A program made the translations under genes and the position numbers. A DNA stretch of 64,000 nt, taken from the NCBI RefSeq assembly GCF_003261055.1, contig NZ_CP030073.1, positions 4,712,001 through 4,776,000 on the forward strand, read 5' to 3'. This document shows, piece after piece, positions 27,297 through 34,930 of this stretch. The notes below the pieces were generated by a model, which had not been told where the DNA came from, searched no databases, and saw only the letters and a list, made by a program, of their open reading frames with translations. Position 1 is the first letter of the stretch; every line of letters begins with the position of its first letter. The DNA comes from Streptomyces cadmiisoli. Its GTDB lineage: Bacteria; Actinomycetota; Actinomycetes; Streptomycetales; Streptomycetaceae.

Positions 27297-28207
27297 ATGA
27301 GCGACGGGGAGACCATGCCCGCAGCCATCATGCCCGAGGCGCCGGGCAGTGCCCCCGCCCTTCCGGAGGAGGCCCTGAGGATCGCCGCCGGCTACGCCTT
27401 CGGCGGGCCGGCCCTCGATCCGGGCGCCCTGCTGCGGGACGGGGCGTGTCTGCCCGACGCGCAGATCCGCGTCCCGCCGGCCATGCTCAACCGGCACGGT
27501 CCGGTCGCGGGGGCCACCGGTACCGGCAGGACCAAGACGCTCCAGCTGCTCACCGAGCAGCTCTCGGCGCAGGGCGTGCCCGTGTCCACGATCTGCCCGA
27601 GGTCGGCGACGTCGACCGGCCGAAGCTGGTCTTCTTCTTCGACGAGGCCCATCTGCTGTTCTTCGGCGCGTCCCGGGAGTTCCTGGAGGCGATCACCCGG
27701 ACCGTCCGGCTCATTCGCTCGAAGGGGGTCGGGGTGTTCTTCGTGACGCGGACGCCGAAGGACGTGCCCTCCGACGTCCTCGCCCAGCTCGGCAACCGCG
27801 TCCAGCACGCCCTGCGCGCCCCGGAGTCGCTGATGGGCCCGGTGGAGACGGCCGCGCTGGACCGGGCGGTCGCCTCGTCGCCGCTGTACGGGCGGTAGGC
27901 GCAGGCGGTCGACCGGGAGTCGGCGTACGAGCGGCTCGCGGCGGAGCGGCGTGCGCCCGCGCGGCCCGAGCCGGAGAAGCCGGCGGGCAGGGCGGCGGGC
28001 AAGTCGCGGGCTGAGCGGGCCGAGGAGGAGCGGTCCCTGGCCGAACAGGTCGTCGGCAGCGGCGTGTTCAGGTCGCCGGCCCGCTCGATCGGCACCCGGA
28101 TCGGGCGCGAGATCACCCGCTCCCTCTTCGGAACGGCCCCGTCGCCGGTGAGCCGGGCGCCATGTGGCGCCCGGCCCTGCGTCACCCGTGCCGCCGCCGT
28201 TCCCTGA
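27297..28207 (+). pseudogene. decayed HerA-like (DUF853) ATPase
   Basis: Remnant of a helicase HerA C-terminal-like protein, usually about 500 aa. The 5' part (27297 to about 27590) encodes [19 protein letters not shown] and a P-loop [14 protein letters not shown] in which the Walker A lysine is Arg. The reading then shifts frame near 27590-27600, skipping a large central block, to [18 protein letters not shown] (Walker B) and [21 protein letters not shown] second internal deletion joins VQHALRA directly to [21 protein letters not shown] at 27896 replaces the expected tyrosine, after which the homologous C-terminus (IGREITRSLFGTA) continues. At least four independent disabling events are visible. 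Confidence 0.8.
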
Positions 28208-28319
28208 CGTGGCCGGGCTCTTGCTGGGACTTGGCTTCCTTCGCTTCGGGTTTCGCGGCGCTGCGGGCGGCCTCCGCGCGCAGCAGGGCGCGCAGGACCG
28301 CATACGGATCTGAGGCCAT
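28182..28319 (-). CDS. possible 45-aa protein
   Basis: Starts MASDPYAVLRALLRAEAARS and ends in a charged tail (GHVRERRRHG). AAGGAAG lies about 9 nt before the ATG. It overlaps the end of the decayed ATPase on the other strand. There is no recognisable domain. Accepted at low confidence because of its ribosome site and position upstream-adjacent to another minus-strand gene. Confidence 0.4.
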   Translation of the reverse strand: MASDPYAVLRALLRAEAARSAAKPEAKEAKSQQEPGHVRERRRHG

Positions 28320-28384
28320 GGCTGTCGTCTTCCTTGCGTCTGTCTTCCTTGCGTCGTACTGACTGACCTGGGGTGACGGTTCTG

Positions 28385-28711
28385 TCAGCAGCGCAGGACC
28401 ACCGAACGCAGGGCCCGTGGGGTGTACGGCGGCCAGGTCGGCGCCGGGCAGGGCCGGACGGGCGTCCCGTGCGGCGGCGGGGCCGCCGGACGGACCGGCC
28501 GGCGCGGCACGGCGGGCTGCTTCCCGGCCCGGTGCGGTGGCCGCAGGGCGGTGTCCAGCAGGTCGACCTCGGCGACCTCGCCCGCCACCGGGACCGGCAC
28601 GGCGACGGCCGCGGCGTGCGCGCCCGGCACGAGCAGGACGAGCAGGAGCACGATCACCCATGGCCGGGCCGTACGGCGCACGGCGCTGCGGGTCCGCGGT
28701 GTGGTGCTCAC
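28385..28711 (-). CDS. small secreted Pro-rich protein
   Basis: 108 aa. An Arg-rich N-terminus and hydrophobic core (PWVIVLLLVLLVPGAHAAAV) form a signal peptide with likely cleavage after AHA. The mature part is Pro/Arg-rich with two cysteines near the end (RPCPAPTWPP, VVLRC). Function is unknown. Confidence 0.55.
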   Translation of the reverse strand: MSTTPRTRSAVRRTARPWVIVLLLVLLVPGAHAAAVAVPVPVAGEVAEVDLLDTALRPPHRAGKQPAVPRRPVRPAAPPPHGTPVRPCPAPTWPPYTPRALRSVVLRC

Positions 28712-28795
28712 AACTGGTCATCTCCCCTGGGGGCGCACGGAGCGGATCGTCCCGCCCGTGAGATCCGCCCGCTCGGCGTAGGGCCCGGACACCGG

Positions 28796-29473
28796 TCAGA
28801 CCTCGCGCGGGATCTGCCGTGCCCGGCCGCGGATGCGGATGGCCGTGATCAGCTCGACGACGCCCACCGCGACCAGCCAGCAGCCGCCGACGACGGTCAG
28901 GACGGCCACCGACTCGAACGGGGAGACGATCAGGACGACCCCGGCGAGCGCGGTCACGACGCCGAGCAGGATCTGCCAGCCGCGGGCGGGCACCCCCGGG
29001 TCGGAGGCGGCGGCCAGGGTCTGGGTGATCCCGCGGAACAGCCAGCCGATACCGATCCACAGCGCCAGCAGCAGGATCGACTGCATGGCGCCGCGGAAGC
29101 AGAACAGGCCGAGCAGGATCGACAGGGCGCCGCTGACGAAGGCCAGCACGCGCAGCGCGGTCGTCTTGTGGGTGCCGAAGGCGGCGACGAGTTGGAGGAC
29201 GCCGCTGAGCAGGAGGTAGAGGCCGAACAGCACCCCGGCGACCCGCAGGGACGTCTCCGGCCAGGCCAGCACCAGGATGCCGAGGACCAGCGAGACCAGG
29301 CCGGTGACGAGGACCGCCTGCCAGGCGGCCCGGGAGATCAGGTGCAGCGGCCCTTCGAAGGGCGGCTCGGGCCCGTCGTACGACGATCTCGGCACGTGCG
29401 GGTCACGCGCGGCGTGGACGTGCCGGTCGTCGTACTCCGGGCTCCAGCGGGAACCGGACGGTGGCTCGGTCAT
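28796..29473 (-). CDS. HdeD/DUF308 family membrane protein
   Basis: 225 aa. A polar N-terminus (1-50) precedes six membrane helices in three similar pairs (ISRAAWQAVLVTGLVSLVLG, GVLFGLYLLLSGVLQLVAAF, LRVLAFVSGALSILLGLFCF, WQILLGVVTALAGVVLIVS, VVGGCWLVAVGVVELITAIR). This repeat pattern defines the HdeD family, linked to acid resistance in enterobacteria. Its role in actinomycetes is not known. Confidence 0.85.
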   Translation of the reverse strand: MTEPPSGSRWSPEYDDRHVHAARDPHVPRSSYDGPEPPFEGPLHLISRAAWQAVLVTGLVSLVLGILVLAWPETSLRVAGVLFGLYLLLSGVLQLVAAFGTHKTTALRVLAFVSGALSILLGLFCFRGAMQSILLLALWIGIGWLFRGITQTLAAASDPGVPARGWQILLGVVTALAGVVLIVSPFESVAVLTVVGGCWLVAVGVVELITAIRIRGRARQIPREV

Positions 29474-29534
29474 GCTCCATGCTGGGAACGCCGGGGTGTG
29501 CCCTGCATCCCGGAGCGGGCCAGTCGGCTGACGG

Positions 29535-30128
29535 TTACTTCTTCGCGGCCTTGGCGGCCTTCGCCGCCGCCTTCAGTTCCTGCTTGTGCGCCCGCACCAG
29601 GGCCAGCGACTCGGGGCCGGTGATGTCGGCCACGGAACGGTGGGAGCCGGGCTCGCCGTAGGCGCCCGCGGCCTGCGCCCAGCCCTCGGGGCGCACACCG
29701 AGCTGCTTGCCGAGCAGGGCGAGGAAGATCTGCGCCTTCTGCTTGCCGAAGCCGGGCAGCTCCTGGAGCCGCTTCAGCAGCTCCCGGCCGCTGTCGACGC
29801 CCTCCCAGACGGCGCTCGGGTCACCGTCGTAGTGCTCGACCAGGTACTGGCACAGCTGCTGGATCCGCTGCGCCATCGACCCCGGGTAGCGGTGCACCGC
29901 GGGCTTCTCGGTCAGCAGCGCGGCGAACTCCTCCGGGTCGTACGCGGCGATCCCGTGCGCGTCGAGGTCCCGGGTGCCGAGCCGGTTCGCGATCGTCGAC
30001 GGTCCCTTGAACGCCCACTCCATCGGGATCTGCTGGTCCAGCAGCATGCCGACCAGCGCGGCGAGCGGTGAGCGTCCGAGCAGCTCATCGGCGTCGGGGT
30101 CCTGGGCGAGGTGCAAAGTGACGTCCAT
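29535..30128 (-). CDS. HhH-GPD-type base-excision repair protein
   Basis: 197 aa. It starts MDVTLHLAQDPDADELLGR and contains ALVGMLLDQQIPMEWAFKGP. The helix-hairpin-helix is LLKRLQELPGFGKQKAQIFL, followed by a Lys/Ala-rich tail. The catalytic Lys/Asp pair of the superfamily cannot be assigned with certainty. A general role in removing damaged bases is inferred from the fold. ATG 30128 matches the conserved N-terminus. Confidence 0.8.
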   Translation of the reverse strand: MDVTLHLAQDPDADELLGRSPLAALVGMLLDQQIPMEWAFKGPSTIANRLGTRDLDAHGIAAYDPEEFAALLTEKPAVHRYPGSMAQRIQQLCQYLVEHYDGDPSAVWEGVDSGRELLKRLQELPGFGKQKAQIFLALLGKQLGVRPEGWAQAAGAYGEPGSHRSVADITGPESLALVRAHKQELKAAAKAAKAAKK

Positions 30129-30152
30129 GGACCGATGATCCCGCGTACCGCG

Positions 30153-30863
30153 TCAGGTCGCGCGCCAGTACCCCAGCGCGTGCACACGGTCCTTCGGCAC
30201 GGCCAGGTCCTTGCGGACGTACGCCGACAGCGTGCGGGTGGTCCGCGTGTCGCAGGCGATCCACACGTACGGGTGCCCGGTGGTCGCGAGGAGTCCGGGC
30301 AGCTCCGAGCGCACGGCGTCGACCAGGCCGTGGCGGGGGAGCGAGCGCAGCTCGTGCCGGTCCTTTCCGGCCCGGCACGGCAGTCCGTCCGGTTCGCCCC
30401 CGAACCAGATCGTGACCGGGGCCGAACCCAGCGCGTCGACGAGGGAGTTGAGCGCGGGCAGCGAGGCCGGGTCCCCGATCGCGAAGACGTGCGTGGGCTC
30501 GGGACGGGGCCGCTGGAATCCCGTGCCCTGCACCGTCGCCCCGATCGTGTCCCCCGGCCTCGCCGCCCGCGCCCAGTCACTGGCGCACCCCGGGTGGAGT
30601 GCGAACTCGAGACTGAAGGTGCCGGCCGCCGGATCCGGGTCGACCAGCGTGTACGCCCGCTGGTGCGGCCTGCCCGCGTCGTCGAACCACAGCCGGACCC
30701 ACATCGTCGGGTGGATCCCGGTGGCGGCGAGCAGCCCGCCGTCGGTCAGGTGCACCCGGCGGTACTCCGGCGTGACGTCCTCGGCGCCGGTGACGGTGAA
30801 GACGAAGTCCTTCGCCCGCATCAGCCTCAGGACCGCGCCCTGCCAACCGTGCCCCTGCCCCAT
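30153..30863 (-). CDS. siderophore-interacting flavoprotein (ferric-siderophore reductase)
   Basis: 236 aa. An FAD-binding beta-barrel (FTVTGAEDVTPEYRRVHLTD, HQRAYTLVDPDPAAGTF, LHPGCASDWARAARPGDTIG) is followed by an NAD(P)H-type domain (FAIGDPASLPALNSLVDAL, HPYVWIACDTRTTRTLSAYV, GYWRAT). This matches SIP/ViuB proteins, which reduce Fe(III)-siderophores in the cytoplasm to release iron. An iron box lies 43 bp upstream, shared with the divergent acylase operon. GAAGGGG precedes ATG. Regulation by a DmdR/IdeR repressor is strongly suggested. Confidence 0.92.
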   Translation of the reverse strand: MGQGHGWQGAVLRLMRAKDFVFTVTGAEDVTPEYRRVHLTDGGLLAATGIHPTMWVRLWFDDAGRPHQRAYTLVDPDPAAGTFSLEFALHPGCASDWARAARPGDTIGATVQGTGFQRPRPEPTHVFAIGDPASLPALNSLVDALGSAPVTIWFGGEPDGLPCRAGKDRHELRSLPRHGLVDAVRSELPGLLATTGHPYVWIACDTRTTRTLSAYVRKDLAVPKDRVHALGYWRAT

Positions 30864-30905
30864 GGCGCCCCTTCACCTGTCGCGTACTATTCCGGCACGA
30901 CTTAC

Positions 30906-30924
30906 TTAGGTGAGCCTAACCTAA
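30906..30924. promoter_or_regulatory. iron box (DmdR1/IdeR operator) between divergent genes
   Basis: TTAGGTGAGCCTAACCTAA is a 19-bp imperfect palindrome that differs from the consensus TTAGGTTAGGCTAACCTAA at only two central positions. It lies 43 bp before the siderophore-interacting protein and 20 bp before the acylase start, so one Fe(II)-repressor site should shut both transcripts in iron-replete cells. Confidence 0.9.
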
Positions 30925-30943
30925 AGCACGGAGGGACGACAGG

Positions 30944-33007
30944 GTGACCATCGAGATCCACCGCGATGCCTGGGGCATACCGCACCTGCGCGCCGCCGAC
31001 GCCGACGAACTCGCCCGCGCCCAGGGCCGGGTCACCGCCCTCGACCGCGCCTGGCAACTGGAGGTGGAACGCCACCGTGCCCAGGGCACCTCGGCCTCCT
31101 TCCTCGGCACGGAGGCCGCGGCCTGGGACGTGTTCGCGCGGCGGGCCCGGCTGGACGACACGGCGAAGCGCTGCTTCGACGCCCTCGACCCCGAGACGTC
31201 GCGATGGGTGCGGGCCTACGTCGACGGCGTCAACGACCGCCTGGCGGAAGGCGCCCGCCGCACGCCCGAGTTCGCCGCGACCGGTCTGAACCCCGGCCGC
31301 TGGGAGCCCTGGACCCCGCTCGCCGTCTGGCTCGCCACGCACATCCTCTTCGCCGGCTTCCCCGCGAAGCTCTGGCGCGAGAGGGCCGCACGGCACCTCG
31401 GGCCCGAGGCCGTCGGCCTGTTCGCCGCCGACGGCCCCGGCACCTCCGGCAGCAACGGCTGGCTGGTCTCGGGCGAACGGACCGTCACCGGACAGTCCGT
31501 CATCGCCGGCGACCCGCACCGCTTCATCGAGGACCCCGGCGTCTACCAGCAGATACGGCTCAGCTGCCCGGAGTTCGACGTCGTCGGGATCGCCGTGCCC
31601 GGCGTCCCCGGCACCGCCCACTTCGGCCACGCCGGCACGGTCGCCTGGGCCATCACCAACGCCATGGCCGACTACCAGGACCTGTACGAGGAGCGGCTGC
31701 GGCGCACCGGCGCCGGCGTGGAGGCGCTCGGCCCGGACGGGAGCTGGACGCGTGCGCTGCGGCACACCGAGTCGGTCGAGGTGGCGGGCGAGGACCGGGT
31801 GCCGGTCGAGGTGATCGAGACCGACCGCGGCCCGGTGATCGCCGGCGGGCCCGAGGGACTCGACGACGGCACACCCCTCGCCCTCAGCCTGCGCTACCCG
31901 CCCCGCGTCACCGGCGACCTCGGCTTCGGCGCCCTGCTTCCGCTGCTGCGGGCCCGCACGGTCGCCGACGTCGACCGCGCCCTGGACCGCTGGGCCGAGC
32001 CGGTCAACGTCGTGCAGGCCGCCGACACCGCCGGCGGGACGCTGCACCGGGTCGCGGGCCGGGTGCCGGTACGCGCCGAGGCCAACGGGATGCGGCCCGT
32101 GCCCGCCTGGGAGCCCGGCCACGAGTGGCGCGGCTGGCACGAGCCGCCCCGCGCCGGACTGACCGACGGCGTCGCGGTGATGGCCAATCAGCGCGGTACC
32201 GCCACGCCGCTGGGCGTCGAGTTCGCCGCGCCGCACCGCGCCGAGCGCATCACCGCGCTGCTGGGCGAGAGGGAGCGCTGGTCGGCGGCCGACATGCCCG
32301 CGATCCACACGGACACCCGCCTCGCCTCCGCCGCCGCGCTCCTGGACCGGCTGGCGGCCCTCGACGACCTGCCGCCCGAGGCCGCCGGCCTGCGCGACCG
32401 GCTGCTGCGCTGGGACCGCCGGATGGACGCGGCCGGCACGGACGCCGCCGCCTTCGCCGCGCTGCGCGGCGAGGTGGTCCGCCGTATCGCCGCCCACCCG
32501 GCGCTCGCCCCGCTGACCGAGCCGCCCGCCTACCCGGAGGTCCTGCTGCCGTGGCTCGCGCTCGTCCCGCGCGTCGGCTACGCCCTGGAACACCTGCTGA
32601 CCGCCGAGGAGTTGTACGGCATCGACCGGACCGCGATCGTGCGGGAGGCGCTCCAGGAGGTCGCCGGGCAGCCGCCGCGCACCTGGGGCGACACCCACCG
32701 GCTCACCCCGTGGCGGGCGCTGCCGGGCACGGAGTACGACGAACCCGGTCTGTCCGGCGACCACGACTGCGTGCTGTGCACGTCCGCCGTGCCCGGTGTC
32801 ACCGACCGCGCCGTACGCGGCCCGGCCGCCCGCTACGTGTGGGACCTCGCCCGCCGCGAGGACAGCCTGTGGGTGGTGCCGTTCGGCGCCTGCGGCGTCC
32901 CCGGCTCGCCGCACCACCGCGACCAGCTCCCCCTGTGGACCCGGGGAGACCTCGTCCCGGTCGTCACCGACTGGGACCGCCTGACGAAGGAGACCGACGA
33001 TGTCTGA
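30944..33007 (+). CDS. penicillin-acylase-family (Ntn) amidohydrolase, iron-regulated
   Basis: 687 aa. An N-terminal alpha part (IEIHRDAWGIPHLRAADADE, a family-typical opening) leads to the autoprocessing site GTSGSNGWLVSGERT, where Ser170 would become the N-terminal nucleophile of the beta chain. PHRFIEDPGVYQQIRLSCPE and GTVAWAITNAMADYQDLYEE follow. No signal peptide is visible, so unlike classical penicillin acylases it is probably cytoplasmic. It is first in a tightly overlapped set with an acyltransferase, cupin and SDR, directly after an iron box. Hydrolysis of an acylated siderophore or precursor (compare PvdQ) is therefore more plausible than beta-lactam chemistry; substrate inferred. 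GGAGGG precedes GTG. Confidence 0.88.
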   Translation: MTIEIHRDAWGIPHLRAADADELARAQGRVTALDRAWQLEVERHRAQGTSASFLGTEAAAWDVFARRARLDDTAKRCFDALDPETSRWVRAYVDGVNDRLAEGARRTPEFAATGLNPGRWEPWTPLAVWLATHILFAGFPAKLWRERAARHLGPEAVGLFAADGPGTSGSNGWLVSGERTVTGQSVIAGDPHRFIEDPGVYQQIRLSCPEFDVVGIAVPGVPGTAHFGHAGTVAWAITNAMADYQDLYEERLRRTGAGVEALGPDGSWTRALRHTESVEVAGEDRVPVEVIETDRGPVIAGGPEGLDDGTPLALSLRYPPRVTGDLGFGALLPLLRARTVADVDRALDRWAEPVNVVQAADTAGGTLHRVAGRVPVRAEANGMRPVPAWEPGHEWRGWHEPPRAGLTDGVAVMANQRGTATPLGVEFAAPHRAERITALLGERERWSAADMPAIHTDTRLASAAALLDRLAALDDLPPEAAGLRDRLLRWDRRMDAAGTDAAAFAALRGEVVRRIAAHPALAPLTEPPAYPEVLLPWLALVPRVGYALEHLLTAEELYGIDRTAIVREALQEVAGQPPRTWGDTHRLTPWRALPGTEYDEPGLSGDHDCVLCTSAVPGVTDRAVRGPAARYVWDLARREDSLWVVPFGACGVPGSPHHRDQLPLWTRGDLVPVVTDWDRLTKETDDV

Positions 33008-33608
33008 CCCGTACGCCGCCCGCGCCGCCGTCCACGAGGAGACGGTCGACGGCTACGGCACCGTCCGCCTCCTGCCGCTCGACGCGAAGGCCGACGCCGA
33101 GGTGGTCCACGTATGGGTGAGTGAGGAACGGGCCGCCTTCTGGGGCATGAACGGCCTCACCCGCGACGAGGTCGCCGACGTCTACGCCCACCTGGACACC
33201 CTCGACACCCACCACGCCTTCCTGATGGTGCGGGACTCCGAGCCGGTCGGGCTGTTCCAGACGTACGAGCCCGAGGCGGACCGGGTCAGCGAGTGCTACG
33301 AGGTCCGGCCCGGCGACATCGGCGCCCACCTGCTGATCGCGCCCGCCGGACCGGGCGGGGTCCGCCCCGGCTGGACGGCGGCGCTGATGCGCGCCATGAC
33401 CGCCTACCTGTGGCGCGGCCTCGACCGGCAGCGGGTCGTCGTCGACCCCGACGTGCGCAACGAGAAGGCCGTCGACCGCTTCGTGCGGCAGGGATACGTG
33501 CTGGGACCGGAGGTGGTGCTGCCGGAGATCGACCTTCCGGACGTGTACCTGCCCGAGAAGCGGGCGCGACTCGCCTTCCTCAGCCGGCCGGTAGCCTTCC
33601 CCGCGTGA
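33000..33608 (+). CDS. IucB/DesC-type siderophore N-acyltransferase (GNAT)
   Basis: 202 aa. A GNAT fold of the Acetyltransf_8 (AlcB/IucB/DesC/MbtK) type: VRLLPLDAKADAEVVHVWVS, ERAAFWGMNGLTRDEVADVY, SECYEVRPGDIGAHLLIAPA and RVVVDPDVRNEKAVDRFVRQ, ending GPEVVLPEIDLPDVYLPEKR. Family members acylate an amino or hydroxylamino group of siderophore precursors. It overlaps the acylase by 8 bp and the cupin by 4 bp, so all are translated together. Pairing an acyltransferase with an amidase under one iron box is unusual. Confidence 0.85.
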   Translation: MSDPYAARAAVHEETVDGYGTVRLLPLDAKADAEVVHVWVSEERAAFWGMNGLTRDEVADVYAHLDTLDTHHAFLMVRDSEPVGLFQTYEPEADRVSECYEVRPGDIGAHLLIAPAGPGGVRPGWTAALMRAMTAYLWRGLDRQRVVVDPDVRNEKAVDRFVRQGYVLGPEVVLPEIDLPDVYLPEKRARLAFLSRPVAFPA

Positions 33609-34078
33609 CCCCAGAAGACCTCGTCGCGCACTACGCCATGGAGCCGATCCCGCGTGAGGGCGGCCTCTTCCGGCAGACCTGGGCCGGGCCCGCACGGCCC
33701 GACGGACGCCCCGAGGGCACCGCCATCGTCGCGCTGCTGCACCGGGACGACTACTCCGCCCTGCACCGCCTGCCCACCGACGAGGTCTGGCACTTCTACC
33801 TCGGCGACCCGCTGGAGCTGCTGCTCCTCGCGCCCGACGGCACCTCCCGCACCGCGGTGCTCGGACCGGACGTGCTCGGCGGCCAGCACCCCCAGTTCAC
33901 CGTGCCGGCCGGCACCTGGATGGGCGGGCGGGTCGCCGAGGGCGGCTCGTGGACCTTCTTCGGCTGCACCATGGCACCCGGGTTCACCTTCGAGGGGTAC
34001 GAGCACGGACGGGCCGCCGAGCTGACGGCCGCCCACCCCGACCGGGCCGACCGGATCGCGGAGCTGTGCCGCCCATGA
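33605..34078 (+). CDS. cupin-fold (DUF985) protein
   Basis: 157 aa from GTG 33605, overlapping the upstream stop (GTGA). It begins TPEDLVAHYAMEPIPREGGL and contains the cupin motifs TDEVWHFYLGDPLELLLLAP and PAGTWMGGRV, then FFGCTMAPGFTFEGYEHGRA. A DUF985 single-domain cupin; many bind a metal, and His/Glu candidates are present. Probable accessory enzyme of the iron-regulated operon; reaction unknown. Confidence 0.85.
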   Translation: MTPEDLVAHYAMEPIPREGGLFRQTWAGPARPDGRPEGTAIVALLHRDDYSALHRLPTDEVWHFYLGDPLELLLLAPDGTSRTAVLGPDVLGGQHPQFTVPAGTWMGGRVAEGGSWTFFGCTMAPGFTFEGYEHGRAAELTAAHPDRADRIAELCRP

Positions 34079-34833
34079 AGCTGCCGGCGGGACAGGTCGC
34101 CCTCGTCACCGGCGCGGGCGGCGGTATCGGCCGGGGCATCGCGCTGCGGTTCGCACGGGCCGGGGCCGCGGTCGCGGTGCACTTCCGTACGGCGCCGGAG
34201 CCGGCCCGTGAAGTGGCCGGACTGATCCGGGAGTCGGGCGGCCGGGCCGTCGTCGTCCAGGGCGATCTGACCGACGAGGACGACTGCCGGCGCGTGGTGC
34301 GCGAGGCGGCCGAGTGGGGCGGCGGCCTCACGGCCCTGGTCAACAACGCCGGCGTGCAGCCCGTGCGGGAACTCGCCGGGATGACCGCCGAGGAGTGGCG
34401 GGCGGTCGTCGACACCAACCTGACCAGCGTCTTCGCCTGCACACAGGCCGCCGCCGAGATCATGCGGGAGCGGGACGGCGGATCCGTGACCCACATCGCC
34501 TCCATCGAGGCGAGCGCACCGGCCCCCGCCCACGCCCACTACTGCGCCTCCAAGGCGGCCGTGGTGATGCACGCCCGCTCGGCGGCCCTGGAGTACGGCC
34601 CGCTCGGCATCCGCGTCAACACCGTCTCGCCCGGACTGATCGACCGGGAGGGCCTCGCCGACGCCTGGCCCGAGGGTGTCGAGCGCTGGCGACGGGCGGT
34701 GCCGCTGGGCCGGCTGGGCCGGCCGGAGGACATCGGCGACGCCTGCGTCTTCCTCGCCTCGCCGATGGCGTCCTGGCTGACCGGTCACGACCTGGTGGTG
34801 GACGGCGGGGTGTCCGCACGGCCCACCTGGTGA
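34075..34833 (+). CDS. short-chain dehydrogenase/reductase
   Basis: 252 aa. Classical SDR: cofactor loop TGAGGGIGRGIA (12-23), NNAG (91-94), catalytic Ser143, Tyr156 and Lys160 (HAHYCASKAA), and RVNTVSPGLID. A basic residue (Arg38) after the second beta strand (AVAVHFRTA) favours NADP(H). ATG overlaps the cupin stop by four bases. It is the last gene of the iron-box operon as far as spacing shows; the next gene starts about 100 bp later with its own ribosome site. Confidence 0.92.
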   Translation: MKLPAGQVALVTGAGGGIGRGIALRFARAGAAVAVHFRTAPEPAREVAGLIRESGGRAVVVQGDLTDEDDCRRVVREAAEWGGGLTALVNNAGVQPVRELAGMTAEEWRAVVDTNLTSVFACTQAAAEIMRERDGGSVTHIASIEASAPAPAHAHYCASKAAVVMHARSAALEYGPLGIRVNTVSPGLIDREGLADAWPEGVERWRRAVPLGRLGRPEDIGDACVFLASPMASWLTGHDLVVDGGVSARPTW

Positions 34834-34930
34834 CGGCGCGGTCCGGCGGGTGAACGGACGGCCGCGGCCTGAGCACACCGGAGCCGGCGTCCGTACCTGT
34901 CCGGGAGGCACATCCGACGACGGAGATGCG

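Noticed and set aside
30944..33007. Beta-lactam biosynthesis or resistance role for the penicillin-acylase homologue
   Set aside because: No beta-lactam pathway gene is nearby, there is no signal peptide, and the iron box plus siderophore-type neighbours point to iron metabolism.
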